A stretch of DNA of 64,000 bases from Epiperipatus broadwayi. Lineage: Eukaryota; Onychophora; Udeonychophora; Euonychophora; Peripatidae. The stretch's first letter is position 1. Every line of letters begins with the position of its first letter. A model generated the notes under the pieces. That model was not told the DNA's origin. It searched no databases and saw only the letters and a program-made list of their open reading frames with translations. The stretch spans positions 930,001 to 994,000 of the forward strand of contig JAQFVV010000180.1 in the NCBI GenBank assembly GCA_028023455.1, written 5' to 3'. The translations under genes and the position numbers were made by a program. Below are positions 22,640 to 33,480 of the stretch, one piece after another.

Positions 22640-25440
22640 ATTTTCTCTCAATCTACAGGCAAGGAAGTCTTTATTAGCATTGGGTAATTTTGTCCGGATG
22701 TAATCTGATGGGTGCAAACCCTGTAGATTCATTCTATGTCCAATTTATGTAATTAGTGATGTTTTTTGTCTAATTCACCCATCCACAGTGATTTTTGCTG
22801 ACATAAAGCTGAAATAAACCATTTAACTGCCTCATGACTCTCTCACAGGGGTTAGATTAGAGATTACAAATAGATGTTAATATGTGTTGAATGCCCTGTT
22901 GCTGAATCCACTTTTTCTAGTGGTGAGATTTAAAGGGTGTCCCATGGTCTGTAAGTATCATCTGGGGCTTACCAATCTTAGGGAACTGATGCTCTTGCAT
23001 GATCCTAATAGTGCTTCAAGTATCCGCTTTTCTTAATGGTTATACAATCACATACTTGGAAAATATGTCATACATTATGACTAAATATCAGTAATGCTTA
23101 TAGGCAGGCAAAGGTTCATAAAAGTATATGGCCAACAATTCATTAGGGTTGTGTGCTAAAATAGGCTGTAAGATCCCACTAAATCTCATATTTACATGTT
23201 TAGTTTGTGAACACACATGATATTTTTCCAAAACTGATGCAACATTTGAATATAAACTTAGCTAGTAAAATACTTCCTTGTCGTGGACCAAAGTGTCCAT
23301 AAAGGCAATGTATGTAGTCTATAAGTTGGTTGCTCAGTCTCTGAGGTATAAGAATTTTCCATGAGTCTTCCTTTATGGCAACTCTGCATTGCAATACATA
23401 TCTTTTATTCTATATGCTTCATATTTTCCTAATATCACTGTGTCACTGGGATCAGAAGTTCCTATCCCTTTCTTATATGTCATATTTTGTGCATACTCTG
23501 GGCTGGACCACTGTATTTCTGGTATCCTTAGTAATTGTTGCTCTACAGACTGATCTATGGCCAATGTGAATGCTGCAATACTCAGATTGTTGGTCACGAG
23601 ATTATGTGGGGTCAGATCTGTGGGATGGTGACTCAAAATATCTGCCACAATATTTTCCTTGCCTTTACAATATAGAACTTTATACTGGAATTTCTGTAGT
23701 GTAAGACTTCATCATATCAGTCGATTATTTGATAAGTAACTTCTATTAAGAAATTCAAAGCTCTTATAATCCATTATTATAACAATCTCTGACACAAGCA
23801 GGAATTGTTTGAATTTACTGAAAGCCCATACAATGGCCAGAGTTTTCTTTTCTGTCATTGTGTAATTATTTTTTTGCTCCTTTCAGCTTATGGCTACAAA
23901 AAATACAATACTCTGTGATGTTGTTGTTTGTCAATTTGAATTAACACTACCCGAGGCCTTGTCCACTACTGTCGGTCTGAACGTAAAAAGTTTGTGAAAA
24001 GTCAGGGTAGGCTAGAACTATTTGTTCCAAGAACTTCTTTTTAATGTGTTAAAATTTCTGCTCCTGTTTGTGCTCTCATACCCATTTTTGGTCTTTTGTT
24101 AATAACTAAATCAAATTTGCAGCATCTAATGCAAAATTTCATAGAATCTATGATAAAAATTGCATAATCCTAGAAAAGACCACACTGATGCCTATTAGTG
24201 GGTGTAGGAAAATGTATCTGGATGAGGTTTAATTCTTTTTTTTTCAATTAAAAAGCCTAAAAATGTAACCCCCTTCTGGAACAGGCAACTCTTTTGTAAA
24301 TTAATGATAATGTTTTTTTGGTAACCCTCCATTAAAAACCATTTTTAAGTACTTCATATGTTCTTTCATATTTTTAGATGTGATGACTATGTCATCCATA
24401 TACATCACAATCAGGTTCTTGATTTTGTCTAATAACACTTGATCCAAACACTTTAGAAGTCCTGAACTGCTATTGATTAATCCAAAAGGCATATGTTTAA
24501 ACACATATGTATGCCCTTCATAGCAGAAGCTGGTATATTTATGGTCAGATGGGTGTAGAGAAATCTGCCAGTAACTGGAGGTCAAGTCCAATGTAGAGAA
24601 AATGGTTTTCCTTTAAAATTTTGAGAGAAAGTTCCATTATTGTAGGTGGAATGTTTTTTTCTGGATAGTAGTGGCATTTAACTTCTGGGCATCCAACCAT
24701 ATCCTGATAGATCCATCTTTCTTCTTTACCACTACCAACAGGTTAATATAAGGGGATGTGTGCTTTCCAATGACTCCCATGTGGATCATTTGCTGTATTT
24801 GAAGATCTACCTCAGTCTTATAGTGAAATGGGGTATGAATGACTCTGGAATGGCTTTCATCCTTAACTGGAATGCAATGCACATATCACTCAATGATCTT
24901 AGGCCTATTTGAAAAAACTGAATAAAACTCCCTCAACAGTTCCATTAGGGGGTGTTGTTCTTCCATTCCTTTTAAAATAAATTGTGACACTATATTTTAA
25001 CATTTTCCAGAGTATCCCTCACTTGCTGAATGCACTGTACCTGAAGTGGCTTATAATTCTTCTGCTGTTCAAATGGCATCAAAACTTCTTGACAAAGAAA
25101 TGAACATTTGTCATAATCCAATGCAGATCTATGCCTATATAAAAAATCAGTCCCAATTATAACATCTTGTATTAAGACCCAACAGGATCAAAAAGACATG
25201 ATCTAACTTTATCTTATCCAGATGCAATTGTAAGCATACCTGTTTAGTTTCAATTTTTGTCTTCTTGCCATTGGCCAGCATCATCACCTGCATTCACTTT
25301 ATTGGCAGTGTAAACAAACATGGCTGGTATCTTTTTATTTTCACATAAAACTTACTAGGGAGCAACAGCATCTGACTTCCTGAATCAATCAATGCTTCTG
25401 TTATGATATCTCCAGTCTTTATAGTGATAATAGGGCAAGT
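22640..25440 (-). pseudogene. Gypsy pol remnant: protease, RT, RNase H, integrase
   Basis: On the minus strand, in order: aspartic protease with LIDSGSQ near 25380; a spacer with an ILLGLNTR-like strand; the start of RT at 24637-24882 (VVVKKKDGSIR, then LDAQKLNATT); RT palm at 24301-24591 with LTSSYWQI, MPFGLINS and a YMDD catalytic motif near 24400; RNase H near 23830 (TEKKTLAIVWAF) and ADILSHHPTDL near 23640; integrase zinc-binding region at 23200-23394 (IDYIHCLYGHFG); integrase core with TDHGTPFKS near 22945 and SNPCERVMRQL near 22845, holding the catalytic Asp and Glu; and a C-terminal FKVGDLVFV strand near 22530. Several motifs are intact but the frame changes repeatedly and stops are common, so no polyprotein can be made. 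Confidence 0.92.
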
Positions 25441-26030
25441 CTACATAGCTCCATTCCATGCTGGTTCTTCTTGGTCCACCACCACATTATCTACAGTCCT
25501 ACTGCTTTCTGTACTTTTTTATTAGAGCTGTTATTGACTCTTTTGACCCATTACTATCAAAATTACCTGATCACCCTGCATTGTTTTTTTCTCCACTTCT
25601 TGGGTCTGATTATGTTCTATTTCATTTAACAGTTTGACCATCTCTTCAAAGTGAATGTTGATACTACACAACTCGATCTGCTGTATATCCCTTGGCATGT
25701 TGCTCAATATTATTTGGCATATCAGTCTCTCAGTTAAGGAGAAAGCTATCAATTACTTCAACCTTGCTGCTTGTCTGCAGAAAAACGGGATGTAAGTTTC
25801 TCCATTAACCCTAGTATCTTTCTTGTGATATATTGATGAAGATATGATACTGATTTTTTCACTCCAAAAAGTGTGCACTAATTTACATATGTAATCCCAA
25901 AAAGTCTGTGGTATTAGTCTTTAAAATATGCCACCAATCCTCAGCCATCCCTTGTAAATAGTAACATGCAATTGCTACTTGTTCAATCACCTGCCAATTA
26001 TGAAATTGAAACAACTCTTGCAGGTTTTTT
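25441..26030 (-). pseudogene. Gypsy gag remnant
   Basis: Minus-strand frames read a gag-like piece: IACYYLQGMAEDWWHIL near 25930-25980, followed by a helix-rich stretch including the open frame 25531-25752 (SLTERLICQIILS, then NIHFEEMVKLLNEIE). WW followed by a helical region is typical of retrotransposon gag. No CCHC zinc knuckle is visible. The expected N-terminal half is missing and replaced by a homopolymer-rich stretch at 26038-26210. Confidence 0.65.
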
Positions 26031-26037
26031 TTAAAAA

Positions 26038-26210
26038 TGTGAACCTAAACTCTTTTGTCTTTTTTTATTTTACAAATATAATACCTAATTTTTAAGTTTA
26101 AAAAAAAAATCTCTTTTTTTTCCCAAAACGTGAGCCTAAACTCTTTGCATTTTTTTATTATAAATTTATGAACATAGAACTAATCTCTTTTTTTTAAAAA
26201 AAAAAAAACA
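26038..26210. repeat. Two imperfect ~95-bp copies, T/A-run rich
   Basis: Both copies begin gtga(a/g)cctaaactctt and end in atctctttttttt. The block sits where the N-terminus of gag would be expected and probably reflects local duplication after decay. Confidence 0.65.
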
Positions 26211-26461
26211 AAAACAAATATATAACTTATTAATATCTATTTGTCTAACCTGTATATTCCATAATAATTCTAAAGAAACTGCTGTTTAACTGTATATTAA
26301 TAATTCACATTGAAAAGATGAAACCCCTACTCCAAACTGCTTCCTACAATATACACCCTAGCTAGCACAAACTGGCCCCTACCTACTAAACCTTGCCTCC
26401 AACACCTGAAATATTTTTCAACTGTCCAAAAAAAGTCTCACATGGGCTATAAAATCAAAGC

Positions 26462-26480
26462 TCTACATTGGGTGCCAAAA
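26462..26480 (-). other. Primer-binding-site candidate of the gypsy element
   Basis: Just inside the right LTR, reading on the minus strand, is TTTTGGCACCCAATGTAGA. TGG plus a CCCAA-type run is the usual start of a sequence complementary to a tRNA 3' end. It begins about 13 bases after the LTR end, a slightly long gap. Confidence 0.6.
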
Positions 26481-26492
26481 TTTAAATAGCTA

Positions 26493-28398
26493 TGTACCAG
26501 ACAAAAGATTTTGGTTTTGCATATACTGACCACAAGGATGCCACTAGTCCAAAAATGTGGAACTAGACATTTATTTTAAGGGTGGACAGGATGTACAAAC
26601 CTGAATGCACTGGACTAAACCCAGGGAGAGCAAGAGTTTGTGAGTGTTGTTTAGGCAATTAAGAAAACAAGACAAATGTCAGCCAAAATAATTACAAGAA
26701 CTTTTTAAATTTATTAAATATATAACAAAATAAACATGAATAACTTGATCTACATTTTCTTAGCAGATAGATTTTAACACTGAGTGTATGCAAGCATTGA
26801 TAAAATTAAATACTCAGGCAGACAAGTTGATTTCTCATCTATAATATAATAATGACATATCTTTCTGCTAGTGGTTTACCCAAGCAATTCCATTTTTTAT
26901 AGAGATTTAGTAAGATAGATGCTTGTGGAGAACAAAGGGACAGTGCAGATGAGATTTTCTTAGTCCAGAAAAGAAATGTCAGAACTGAGAGTGTCCTAAT
27001 TCTGCAAGACACTCATGGACAAGTACATTTAAATGAGTCAAGGTTAAACTCACACAAGAAAAGTAAGATTATGGACTATGTAAACTGAATTATAGAAAAT
27101 AAATCTCTACCAAGAAAACAGAACAGTATATTCGATAAACCACCAGCCAAAATATCAGTGGTCTGCAGAAAATGCAAACCAAGTTTGATTAAGTTTAACA
27201 ACAAAGAAAACAAACAAAAAAAGACAGGAGAGTAAAAGAAAGCTACTAATACCGGTCTGAGTATTTATCAAGGGTTAATAATAGAACCAAGAAAACCTTA
27301 AGCGTATACAATATCACTCACCATACACTCTCAAATAATTAATATTTTAAGATGGAAAATCTTGCTACTAAGATTCTAATATAAAAAAATAACAATACAT
27401 TAATGTTTAAATTGATAGATTACACATCATAAATATAATTCCTTTTTAAGATTAAGCTGAGATTTTGCTAAAGACTTAGCCCTGGTTTTAATATGGAAAG
27501 GTAAGTTACCTCGAGGTAATATTAATTTCTGCTGTTCACACAAAGTTCACTTTATAGAGTCCTATACAGTGGCTTTCATTTACTACAGGTTAAAAAGAAT
27601 GGAGGCACTATCAGGATCAGCTCTGGACTTGGCACTTAGATCATGATTGAAGTCACAATTTTGGAGCTCTGGAGGTTTATCTTTGAGAAGATTTAGCCCA
27701 TCATGTTGTGGAGATGCTTCATGACATAGATTATAGGCACAGCATCTGAATGGCCACTACTATCATGGCAAATAGTGGAATTATTGTTGGTCAACAGAAA
27801 TCCAATTTGGTGATTCCCATTGAACAAATAAAATTAGGATTACTTCAATGATGCAACAATTTAATAACAGAAACATCTGGATGAATCTTCAATAACAAGA
27901 AGCTGAATAATCTGAGCATTCAGAATAAATAAGCAGAGTGACTAGAATAGTCACTCTGCATAATCTGCTTGAATAAATAAAAAAGACCAGAGTTATTTAT
28001 GTCCATCGTTATCTCCCATGCAATCTTTTATTGCCAGTTTCAACCAGGGTAAATCTCTATCTCCTGCTCAATCTTAATTAGAAAACAACATCTGACAGGG
28101 CTTTATCTTACAAAATTAATTTTGTTTAAAAAAACATGCCAAACTAAATCTCAGCTTTAAATCAATCAACTTTTTTTTAAAAATAAAATACTTTTATAAA
28201 AACATTAATTAAATTTTGCTTGCTTTTAATTACTTTAAAAGAAAACAGCATCATAAAAAAATTATTTTAAACTAAAATCAATTGAGAATTAAAAATATAA
28301 GACTTTAATATAAATAAGAATGTTTGTTATTGCACATATAAAAGTTGGTTTTAATTTACGTGATAGAACTTTTGAATCAAAATAAAGTATCCGGTTCA
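26493..28398 (-). repeat. Gypsy LTR, right copy (5' LTR)
   Basis: 1,906 bp, starting tgtaccag and ending ggttca. The promoter and polyadenylation site of the element would lie here, but I cannot place them. Differences from the left copy are spread evenly, as expected for independent drift. Confidence 0.9.
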
Positions 28399-28599
28399 AT
28401 ATATATGTGTGTATATTTGGATTTTTAAATACTTTACATATTATGGTAGTGGAATTTACATTTAAACCTGTTAATGTTATTTACAAAAAAAAAGTAAAAA
28501 ATCATTAGACTGGTTTCAACTTTAAAAATTTATTTTATCTCATGGCAAAATGTTTAAGATTATAGGAGGTTTTTTTTAGTCTAAGGATGAAATACTGAC

Positions 28600-28988
28600 T
28601 ATTCAGTTTAAATAGTGTTCCATATTTAAAGTGCATGTGCTCTGGTTTAAGCTATGTTATTTATAATTTGTAAAAAAACATCACACTATATAAGTAAAAT
28701 ATTTACATATGTTAAAATTTTACAAGCGTAATTAATGAAAATCATATGATTAGTAATTTAAAATGATTAATCCAAAATCTTCATGCTCTGAGTTCTAAAT
28801 GCTTCAGATTGGCCCATACATATAGATTATGTGAAAGAATTGGTGGATCCATTCCATTTTTTAAAAAGACTTTATCTTGGGTTTGGAAATGAGAGTATTC
28901 AGTTTAAATAGTGTTCCATCTTTAAAGCACATGTGTTGTGGTTTAAGCTATGTTATTATTTATACTTTGTATAAAAATGTCATGCTAT
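28600..28988 (+). repeat. Duplicated ~95-bp block
   Basis: 28600-28690 and 28893-28985 share tattcagtttaaatagtg and tggtttaagctatgtta, in the same orientation. The intervening segment (about 28790-28890) resembles the reverse complement of 18900-19010 in the Tigger relic, sharing atgcttcagattggcc. Confidence 0.65.
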
Positions 28989-29018
28989 ATATATATATGT
29001 GTCTGAACCTACCCTGAC

Positions 29019-29061
29019 ACCTCTCTGAGGAGTGCCAAAGCATGAAACCATGGTCAGGGAT
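29019..29061 (+). ncRNA. Type I hammerhead ribozyme, copy 1
   Basis: Helix I 5' strand ACCTCT (29019-29024), core CTGAGGA (29025-29031), helix II GTGC-CAAA-GCAT (29032-29043, one G·U), core GAAA (29044-29047), helix III of two pairs (A-U, C-G) with loop CATG, then triplet GTC with predicted cleavage between 29055 and 29056, then helix I 3' strand AGGGAT. One helix I pair (C·A) is lost. All core residues are present. Confidence 0.85.
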
Positions 29062-29452
29062 TTGGGGAGGGGTTCCTGACAGAGATATTTTAAGTGCTGG
29101 CTCTGGCTATGTATTTATCATAAAGCTTGTAGAGGAATTGGCAATCCTCACTGTTTATAACTTACAAGCTTAAGAAATAGGGTCATGTGATCTATGAATT
29201 GATCTATGACTCTTATTTTGACTATTTATAGTCTCTGCCAAAAGTCTTATGCAATTTTATATTGCTATGACTACTAATATATGGTATGACTGAAGATCTA
29301 TCAGCCCTATATAGCTATTTAAGTTGGATAGCTGGGTTTGAAGACATGTAGATGTCTGAAAATTTCAGATTTTCCACTCAATAGATAACTTTTAGCTAAG
29401 TGCTTAGCTTTGGGTTGGTATTTTTAGATCTAGTGTCTGAACCTACCCTGAC

Positions 29453-29495
29453 ACCTCTCTGAGGAGTGCCAAAGCACGAAACTATGGTCAGGGGT
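29453..29495 (+). ncRNA. Type I hammerhead ribozyme, copy 2
   Basis: Helix I ACCTCT (29453-29458) pairs with AGGGGT (29490-29495) over all six positions (one G·U). The core CTGAGGA is at 29459-29465. Helix II GTGC-CAAA-GCAC is perfect. GAAA is at 29478-29481. Helix III is A-U and C-G with loop TATG. Triplet GTC gives cleavage between 29489 and 29490. This is the best preserved hammerhead in the window and should self-cleave if transcribed from the plus strand. Confidence 0.9.
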
Positions 29496-29827
29496 TTTGG
29501 GAGGGGTTCCTGACAGAGATATTTTAAGTGCTGGCTCTGGCTAAGCATTTATCATAAAGCTTGTAGAGGAATTGACAATCCTCACTGTTTATATATATAT
29601 ATATCATGTTAATTCAAGTATATAAATAATTTTATGTGATAGCAATAGTAAAATAAAATATACATTGATAAATTTATTTTCTAAAATTTTATTTACTGCA
29701 AAGTTTTAAAATATTATTTAAACATCAACAAATAGGACATTAAACTATTATTAAGAGATGTGTATTTATATGTTGATATAATTAAACAATGTTAAATTAT
29801 ACTATACAAAAGAAAACATTATATATA

Positions 29828-29921
29828 ATTTATCCAAACCACTTAGAACACTTTTTAGCAAAACTCTTTATTTGTACATAAGAGTTTTTCTAAAAAGTAT
29901 TCGAAGTGGTTTGGATAAATT
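29828..29921. repeat. Near-perfect ~95-bp hairpin
   Basis: aatttatccaaaccactt at the left is inverted as aagtggtttggataaatt at the right. The inner arms (tttttagcaaaactctt / aagagtttttctaaaaa) also pair, leaving a loop of about 10 bases. It looks like a tiny MITE or foldback unit. Confidence 0.8.
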
Positions 29922-29999
29922 GTATTAATAGAATATTACAGCAAAATAAAGAAAAGTGTGATTTTTGGTAATATTTATAAAGAAAACATTATTTTAAAA

Positions 30000-30106
30000 T
30001 GTCTTGCATTGTTAGCCGAGAGGTATTGTAGCTGCCATGCAAGCAAGTAGTTGGTTGCAGACGGTTGTGGGTTCGTGTCCCGGCCGATGCTATGACATAT
30101 GAAAAA
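30000..30106 (+). mobile_element. tRNA-derived SINE with 17-bp target duplication
   Basis: The 107-bp insertion is flanked by perfect copies of aaaacattattttaaaa (29983-29999 and 30107-30123). It contains an A-box-like ttagccgagaggt near 30011, a B-box-like gggttcgtgtccc at 30069-30081, and a tRNA-like body whose ends (gcattg...gatgc) can partly pair. A short ctatgacatatg segment and an A-run follow. RNA polymerase III would transcribe it from the internal boxes. The intact duplication suggests a fairly recent insertion. A second copy is at 46971-47073. Confidence 0.88.
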
Positions 30107-30123
30107 AAAACATTATTTTAAAA

Positions 30124-31470
30124 CATTTCATTTATTTAAAACATGTAATCAGATATTGATTATCATATGTAAAATAGATGAATAGCAAGGAGTGTCAACT
30201 TTATTTAAATATAATTTGAATGTATTTTGTAGTTTTCTGCTTTGTTATTTTAAAATATTGCTATGTTTCAGAATGATCCCTATGCTTCTGAACATATATA
30301 TGCTTATATGAATTTTCATATGGTAAAACTAATAAGACTGTAGGAACTTGGAATTATGATTTAATGTATAAATATTATAAATACTTATTACCCAATTATA
30401 CTAACCTGAAGGCATACAAAAATCATAATGAAGATTGTGTGTTTCCCTAGACATGCTTAGAGGTGAGATTCTCTACAGTAGAAGTTAAAACAATACAGCT
30501 GAAAGAAATCTGCTATTTTCAGACAAACAATATTACACACATTTATATTGTTTAAATCCAGAAAAGTCTACAGAAATTGATATGAACAATTGTATTTTTT
30601 TTCGAAAAAAAAAAAAAAATTTCATCGTGTTTATAGTATTTTAATAAAAGTAAACAAATATGCTTATTGTTTCAAGAGCAAGTTCAAAAGAAAACACCTT
30701 TACAATTTTCTCAATGATGGAAATCCCTATAAACTGAATTAATTTTCTAATCTAGATAGAACATTAGCTTACCATTGTTAATTGAAGGGTACTTTATTGA
30801 ATACCTGATTGTAGCCATTTCAAGAGGTTCAAATTCACCTTAAAAATAGTGAATAAATGCTATCATTTTCCAAATTATATATTGAAGAAATCGCTATCCA
30901 ATTAAAAAAGACCTCAAGAAAAAAAAAGTTGAAGTGGATTTTATGTTTAGAAAAAATTTTAAAAACTTGATTATTACACATTTTCATTTTATATTTTCAA
31001 AAAAAAAAAAATATACTTAGGAAAATGTAACTGGACATATACACAGAAATAAATTAAGATTAAATACTGTCTCAAAAAATGTTTATTATTGAATTTACTG
31101 CAATAAATATTTTACTGCATCATAAATGGAAATTAAAATCCTTAAATAATAATGCATTTTCATTTTCTGTATGCAAATATAGAAATGCAAATGATTTATA
31201 TATTTCTTCTCTTGATTTTTTTTTTTTTTGTATTTATTATATTATTAATACAAATAAATAAAACATCTTTTTATATACTCTTTTCAATGCAAAATTATGT
31301 CTATTATTGTTTATTGGTTAAACGTTTTGACTATCTATCAATCTTTTATCAAAATTTTGCACTTAAAAGTGTGTATAAAGAAAAATGTGTTTTATTCATT
31401 TACTTACATTAAATTATGAGGATTGGCTATCTTAATATATATCTGAGTCTTATTGCATATGTGTGTAGTG
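30124..31470. other. No gene recognised
   Basis: AT-rich with long A and T runs (30600, 31000, 31210). Open frames at 31079-31412 are low-complexity Phe/Ile/Tyr strings typical of AT-rich non-coding DNA. Confidence 0.5.
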
Positions 31471-31480
31471 ATGATGATCT

Positions 31481-31528
31481 GAACCAACTGATGATTGCTG
31501 GTTTAGCATGAAATACGCATATTGGTGG
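31481..31528 (+). ncRNA. Hammerhead ribozyme-like motif, isolated
   Basis: Helix I ACCAA (31483-31487) pairs with TTGGT (31522-31526). The core CTGATGA is at 31488-31494. Helix II is TGCT-ggttt-AGCA with a non-canonical T·T at its base. GAAA is at 31510-31513. Helix III has two pairs (A-U, U-A) around loop ACGC. Triplet ATA gives predicted cleavage between 31521 and 31522. NUA triplets are allowed but usually slower than GUC, and the U·U pair should weaken it. Only one copy is present, about 400 bp from the possible Penelope-like relic. Confidence 0.65.
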
Positions 31529-31899
31529 TTATTTATTTTTTTGACATATATGTGTTCAAGTGTATCAGTGTTATGAGATAGAGTGGAGAGTGGTGGTCAT
31601 GTGAAAGTCTGTGCTCATATATCCAATATATTACATTAAATTTATATATTATTAAAATAATGATTTGAACTTATAATTTAAAGAGCAATTGATAATTAAA
31701 TAGTAGAATTTTTTTTTACATTACAAAATGCACATTTGTGTAGTCATGTGTATCCACATCTGAATCACGTAGCAATTATATATATACACAAATAAATCAC
31801 ATGAACATATATTTAAACACATTACTATATTTATTATTCTATTTGATGATTTATATTTATGTTATATCTATGCTTTACTAGGATATTTATTTTAGATCT

Positions 31900-33480
31900 T
31901 TTTTTTTTTTACTATTATTACTAATTAATAAATCATTAATAGTGTGTGAAGATGCAGCTGTAGAAAAGTTTATGAATTTGAAAAATAAAAACAAAACTAA
32001 GGCTAAGCGCTTTTGAGAGCTTATTTTAATGCTCTTATATTCATAGCTGGAGAATGTTATAAAGTAGTGAAATAGATGTGCTTATATATGTGTTAGAGGA
32101 TATTTAAATTTATGTAAAATAGAAGTGTGTTGTTAGAAGCAATTTTTGGAGAGGGTGAAGGATGAATCTTTAGGGTTGGTGGAGTGTGCTAAGTTAGCTA
32201 TATAGTACCCTCTTTGATCTTCTACCTGAAGTCATGTCTCTTAATATATTGAATGGCTGCAAATGATGGGATGAAGAGGTGTTCTGTGAATTTCTGATGA
32301 TCAAAAAGATTGAGCTACACGGTGGCTTGGCTGTGACTTTTTTAAACACATATCGGTGGTGCACCACTCATGTGGACAAAGATGCCCAGGATTTCACATA
32401 ATAGATTTGCATTCTGTCTGGGGACATTAGATTCCATATATCATGCAAGGGATGAGATGAGGTTTTACTCTGCCCTATGATTTGTTCAAGAGTTAGTTGG
32501 TAGAAGGGTGTGTGTGTGAAAAGTGAGGCGGTAAAGACAAATATTTTATTTAATGTTTTGATGAGTGTAGGGATATATGGTAGGAGTAATAATGGCCTAT
32601 AATCAGATGGGAAGTTAGAATTAATTTTACTATAAAATTGCTTTGTTTTCTTATTTAGAAGATGATGTTTAAATTCAACAGATGTGAGATCTTTGATACA
32701 TGATTTTATGTTAGCTTTTCAGGTGGATTCATATTTACATAAAGAATAATTTTATAATAGAAATGATAAGAAGCTGGCTAGTTTGTGAGAAGATGTGTAG
32801 TTAACTCTGGATGCACAAAGCTATAGACTTTTATTTGTTTAATGTACATGGAATAATAAAGATGGGATGTGTCATGGTATATTAGTATATCAAAGTATTT
32901 AAGATATTGATGTGAGTCTTCCCATTCCATTGTGAGTTGTAGCACTGATTGGCTTTGGAGATTTGTTTTATATCTTGAATAGTTGGTTCTGGTTCTGTGA
33001 TGAAAGTATCATCCCTGTAGCATATGTATTTAAGGCCTGGTGTGTGTTTAATATATGGTGGGATGAATATTTTTCAAAATGGTTGTGATAGAAACTGGAA
33101 ATGACTGTACTGAGAGGAAAACCCATAGGCCAAACATCAGACATTTTGTAATATTAGCCATTAAATGTAGCTATGATATTGTTGCTGAGCCAGGAAAGAA
33201 ATGCTACAATAAAGTTCACACATGGCTGAGAATATGTTTGATTATATTAATAGATAGGGTCCTGTTGATAAAACCATACAGTTATGTGACATCAAGACAG
33301 TAGTATGGACGCCGTATCCTATATGCTCAATCAGCCATTGGTTTATCCTTTTGGTTGTTTTAAAATAATAGGACCCCCAAAATCCAGCAAGAGTCTGAGG
33401 GGGTGTCCAATTATGAGTCTTAGCAATGACAAACATGTGGGAGGGGGTAAGAAATGGCCACAGATGGGTATGTTTTATAA
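31900..33480 (-). pseudogene. Possible Penelope-like reverse transcriptase relic
   Basis: Minus-strand frames contain pieces in the order expected for a Penelope-like RT: near 33430 PSHMFVIAKTHNW followed by TPPQTLAGFWGS resembles the conserved LPKTHK...PLRP..S segment, and near 33010 GLKYICYRDDTFI resembles the RYVDDTF catalytic segment, followed by an N.....W.GKTHINILNTLIY-like strand. The region from 31.9 to 32.7 kb has non-random composition but no motif I can name. Penelope-like elements often carry hammerheads, but the nearby motif at 31481 is on the opposite strand. The assignment rests on a few short motifs. Confidence 0.45.

Larger units (their letters stand above)
20313..28398 (-). 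mobile_element. Ty3/gypsy-type LTR retrotransposon, near full length, decayed
   Basis: Two direct repeats of about 1.9 kb bracket 4.3 kb of internal sequence with gag, protease, RT, RNase H and integrase remnants in the usual gypsy order on the minus strand. A primer-binding-site candidate lies next to the upstream (right) LTR. The coding part is broken by many stops and frameshifts and the LTRs have drifted apart, so it is an old insertion. The internal region is shorter than a complete gypsy element, mostly at the expense of gag. I could not find a convincing target-site duplication at aagtatctgtac / atatatgtg. Confidence 0.9.
29001..29600 (+). mobile_element. Retrozyme-like tandem repeat, 434-bp unit, 1.4 copies
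   Basis: Two same-strand hammerhead motifs (29019-29061 and 29453-29495) have predicted cleavage sites exactly 434 bp apart (29055 and 29489). Sequence after each site is the same (gatattttaagtgctgg..., then cataaagcttgtagagg). The second copy stops after about 110 bp at an (AT)n run, and the first begins after another (AT)n run. Tandem units bounded by type I hammerheads are the structure of retrozymes, non-coding retroelements that circulate as small circular RNAs. No protein is encoded. Window position 1-168 is a third fragment of this family. Confidence 0.8.
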
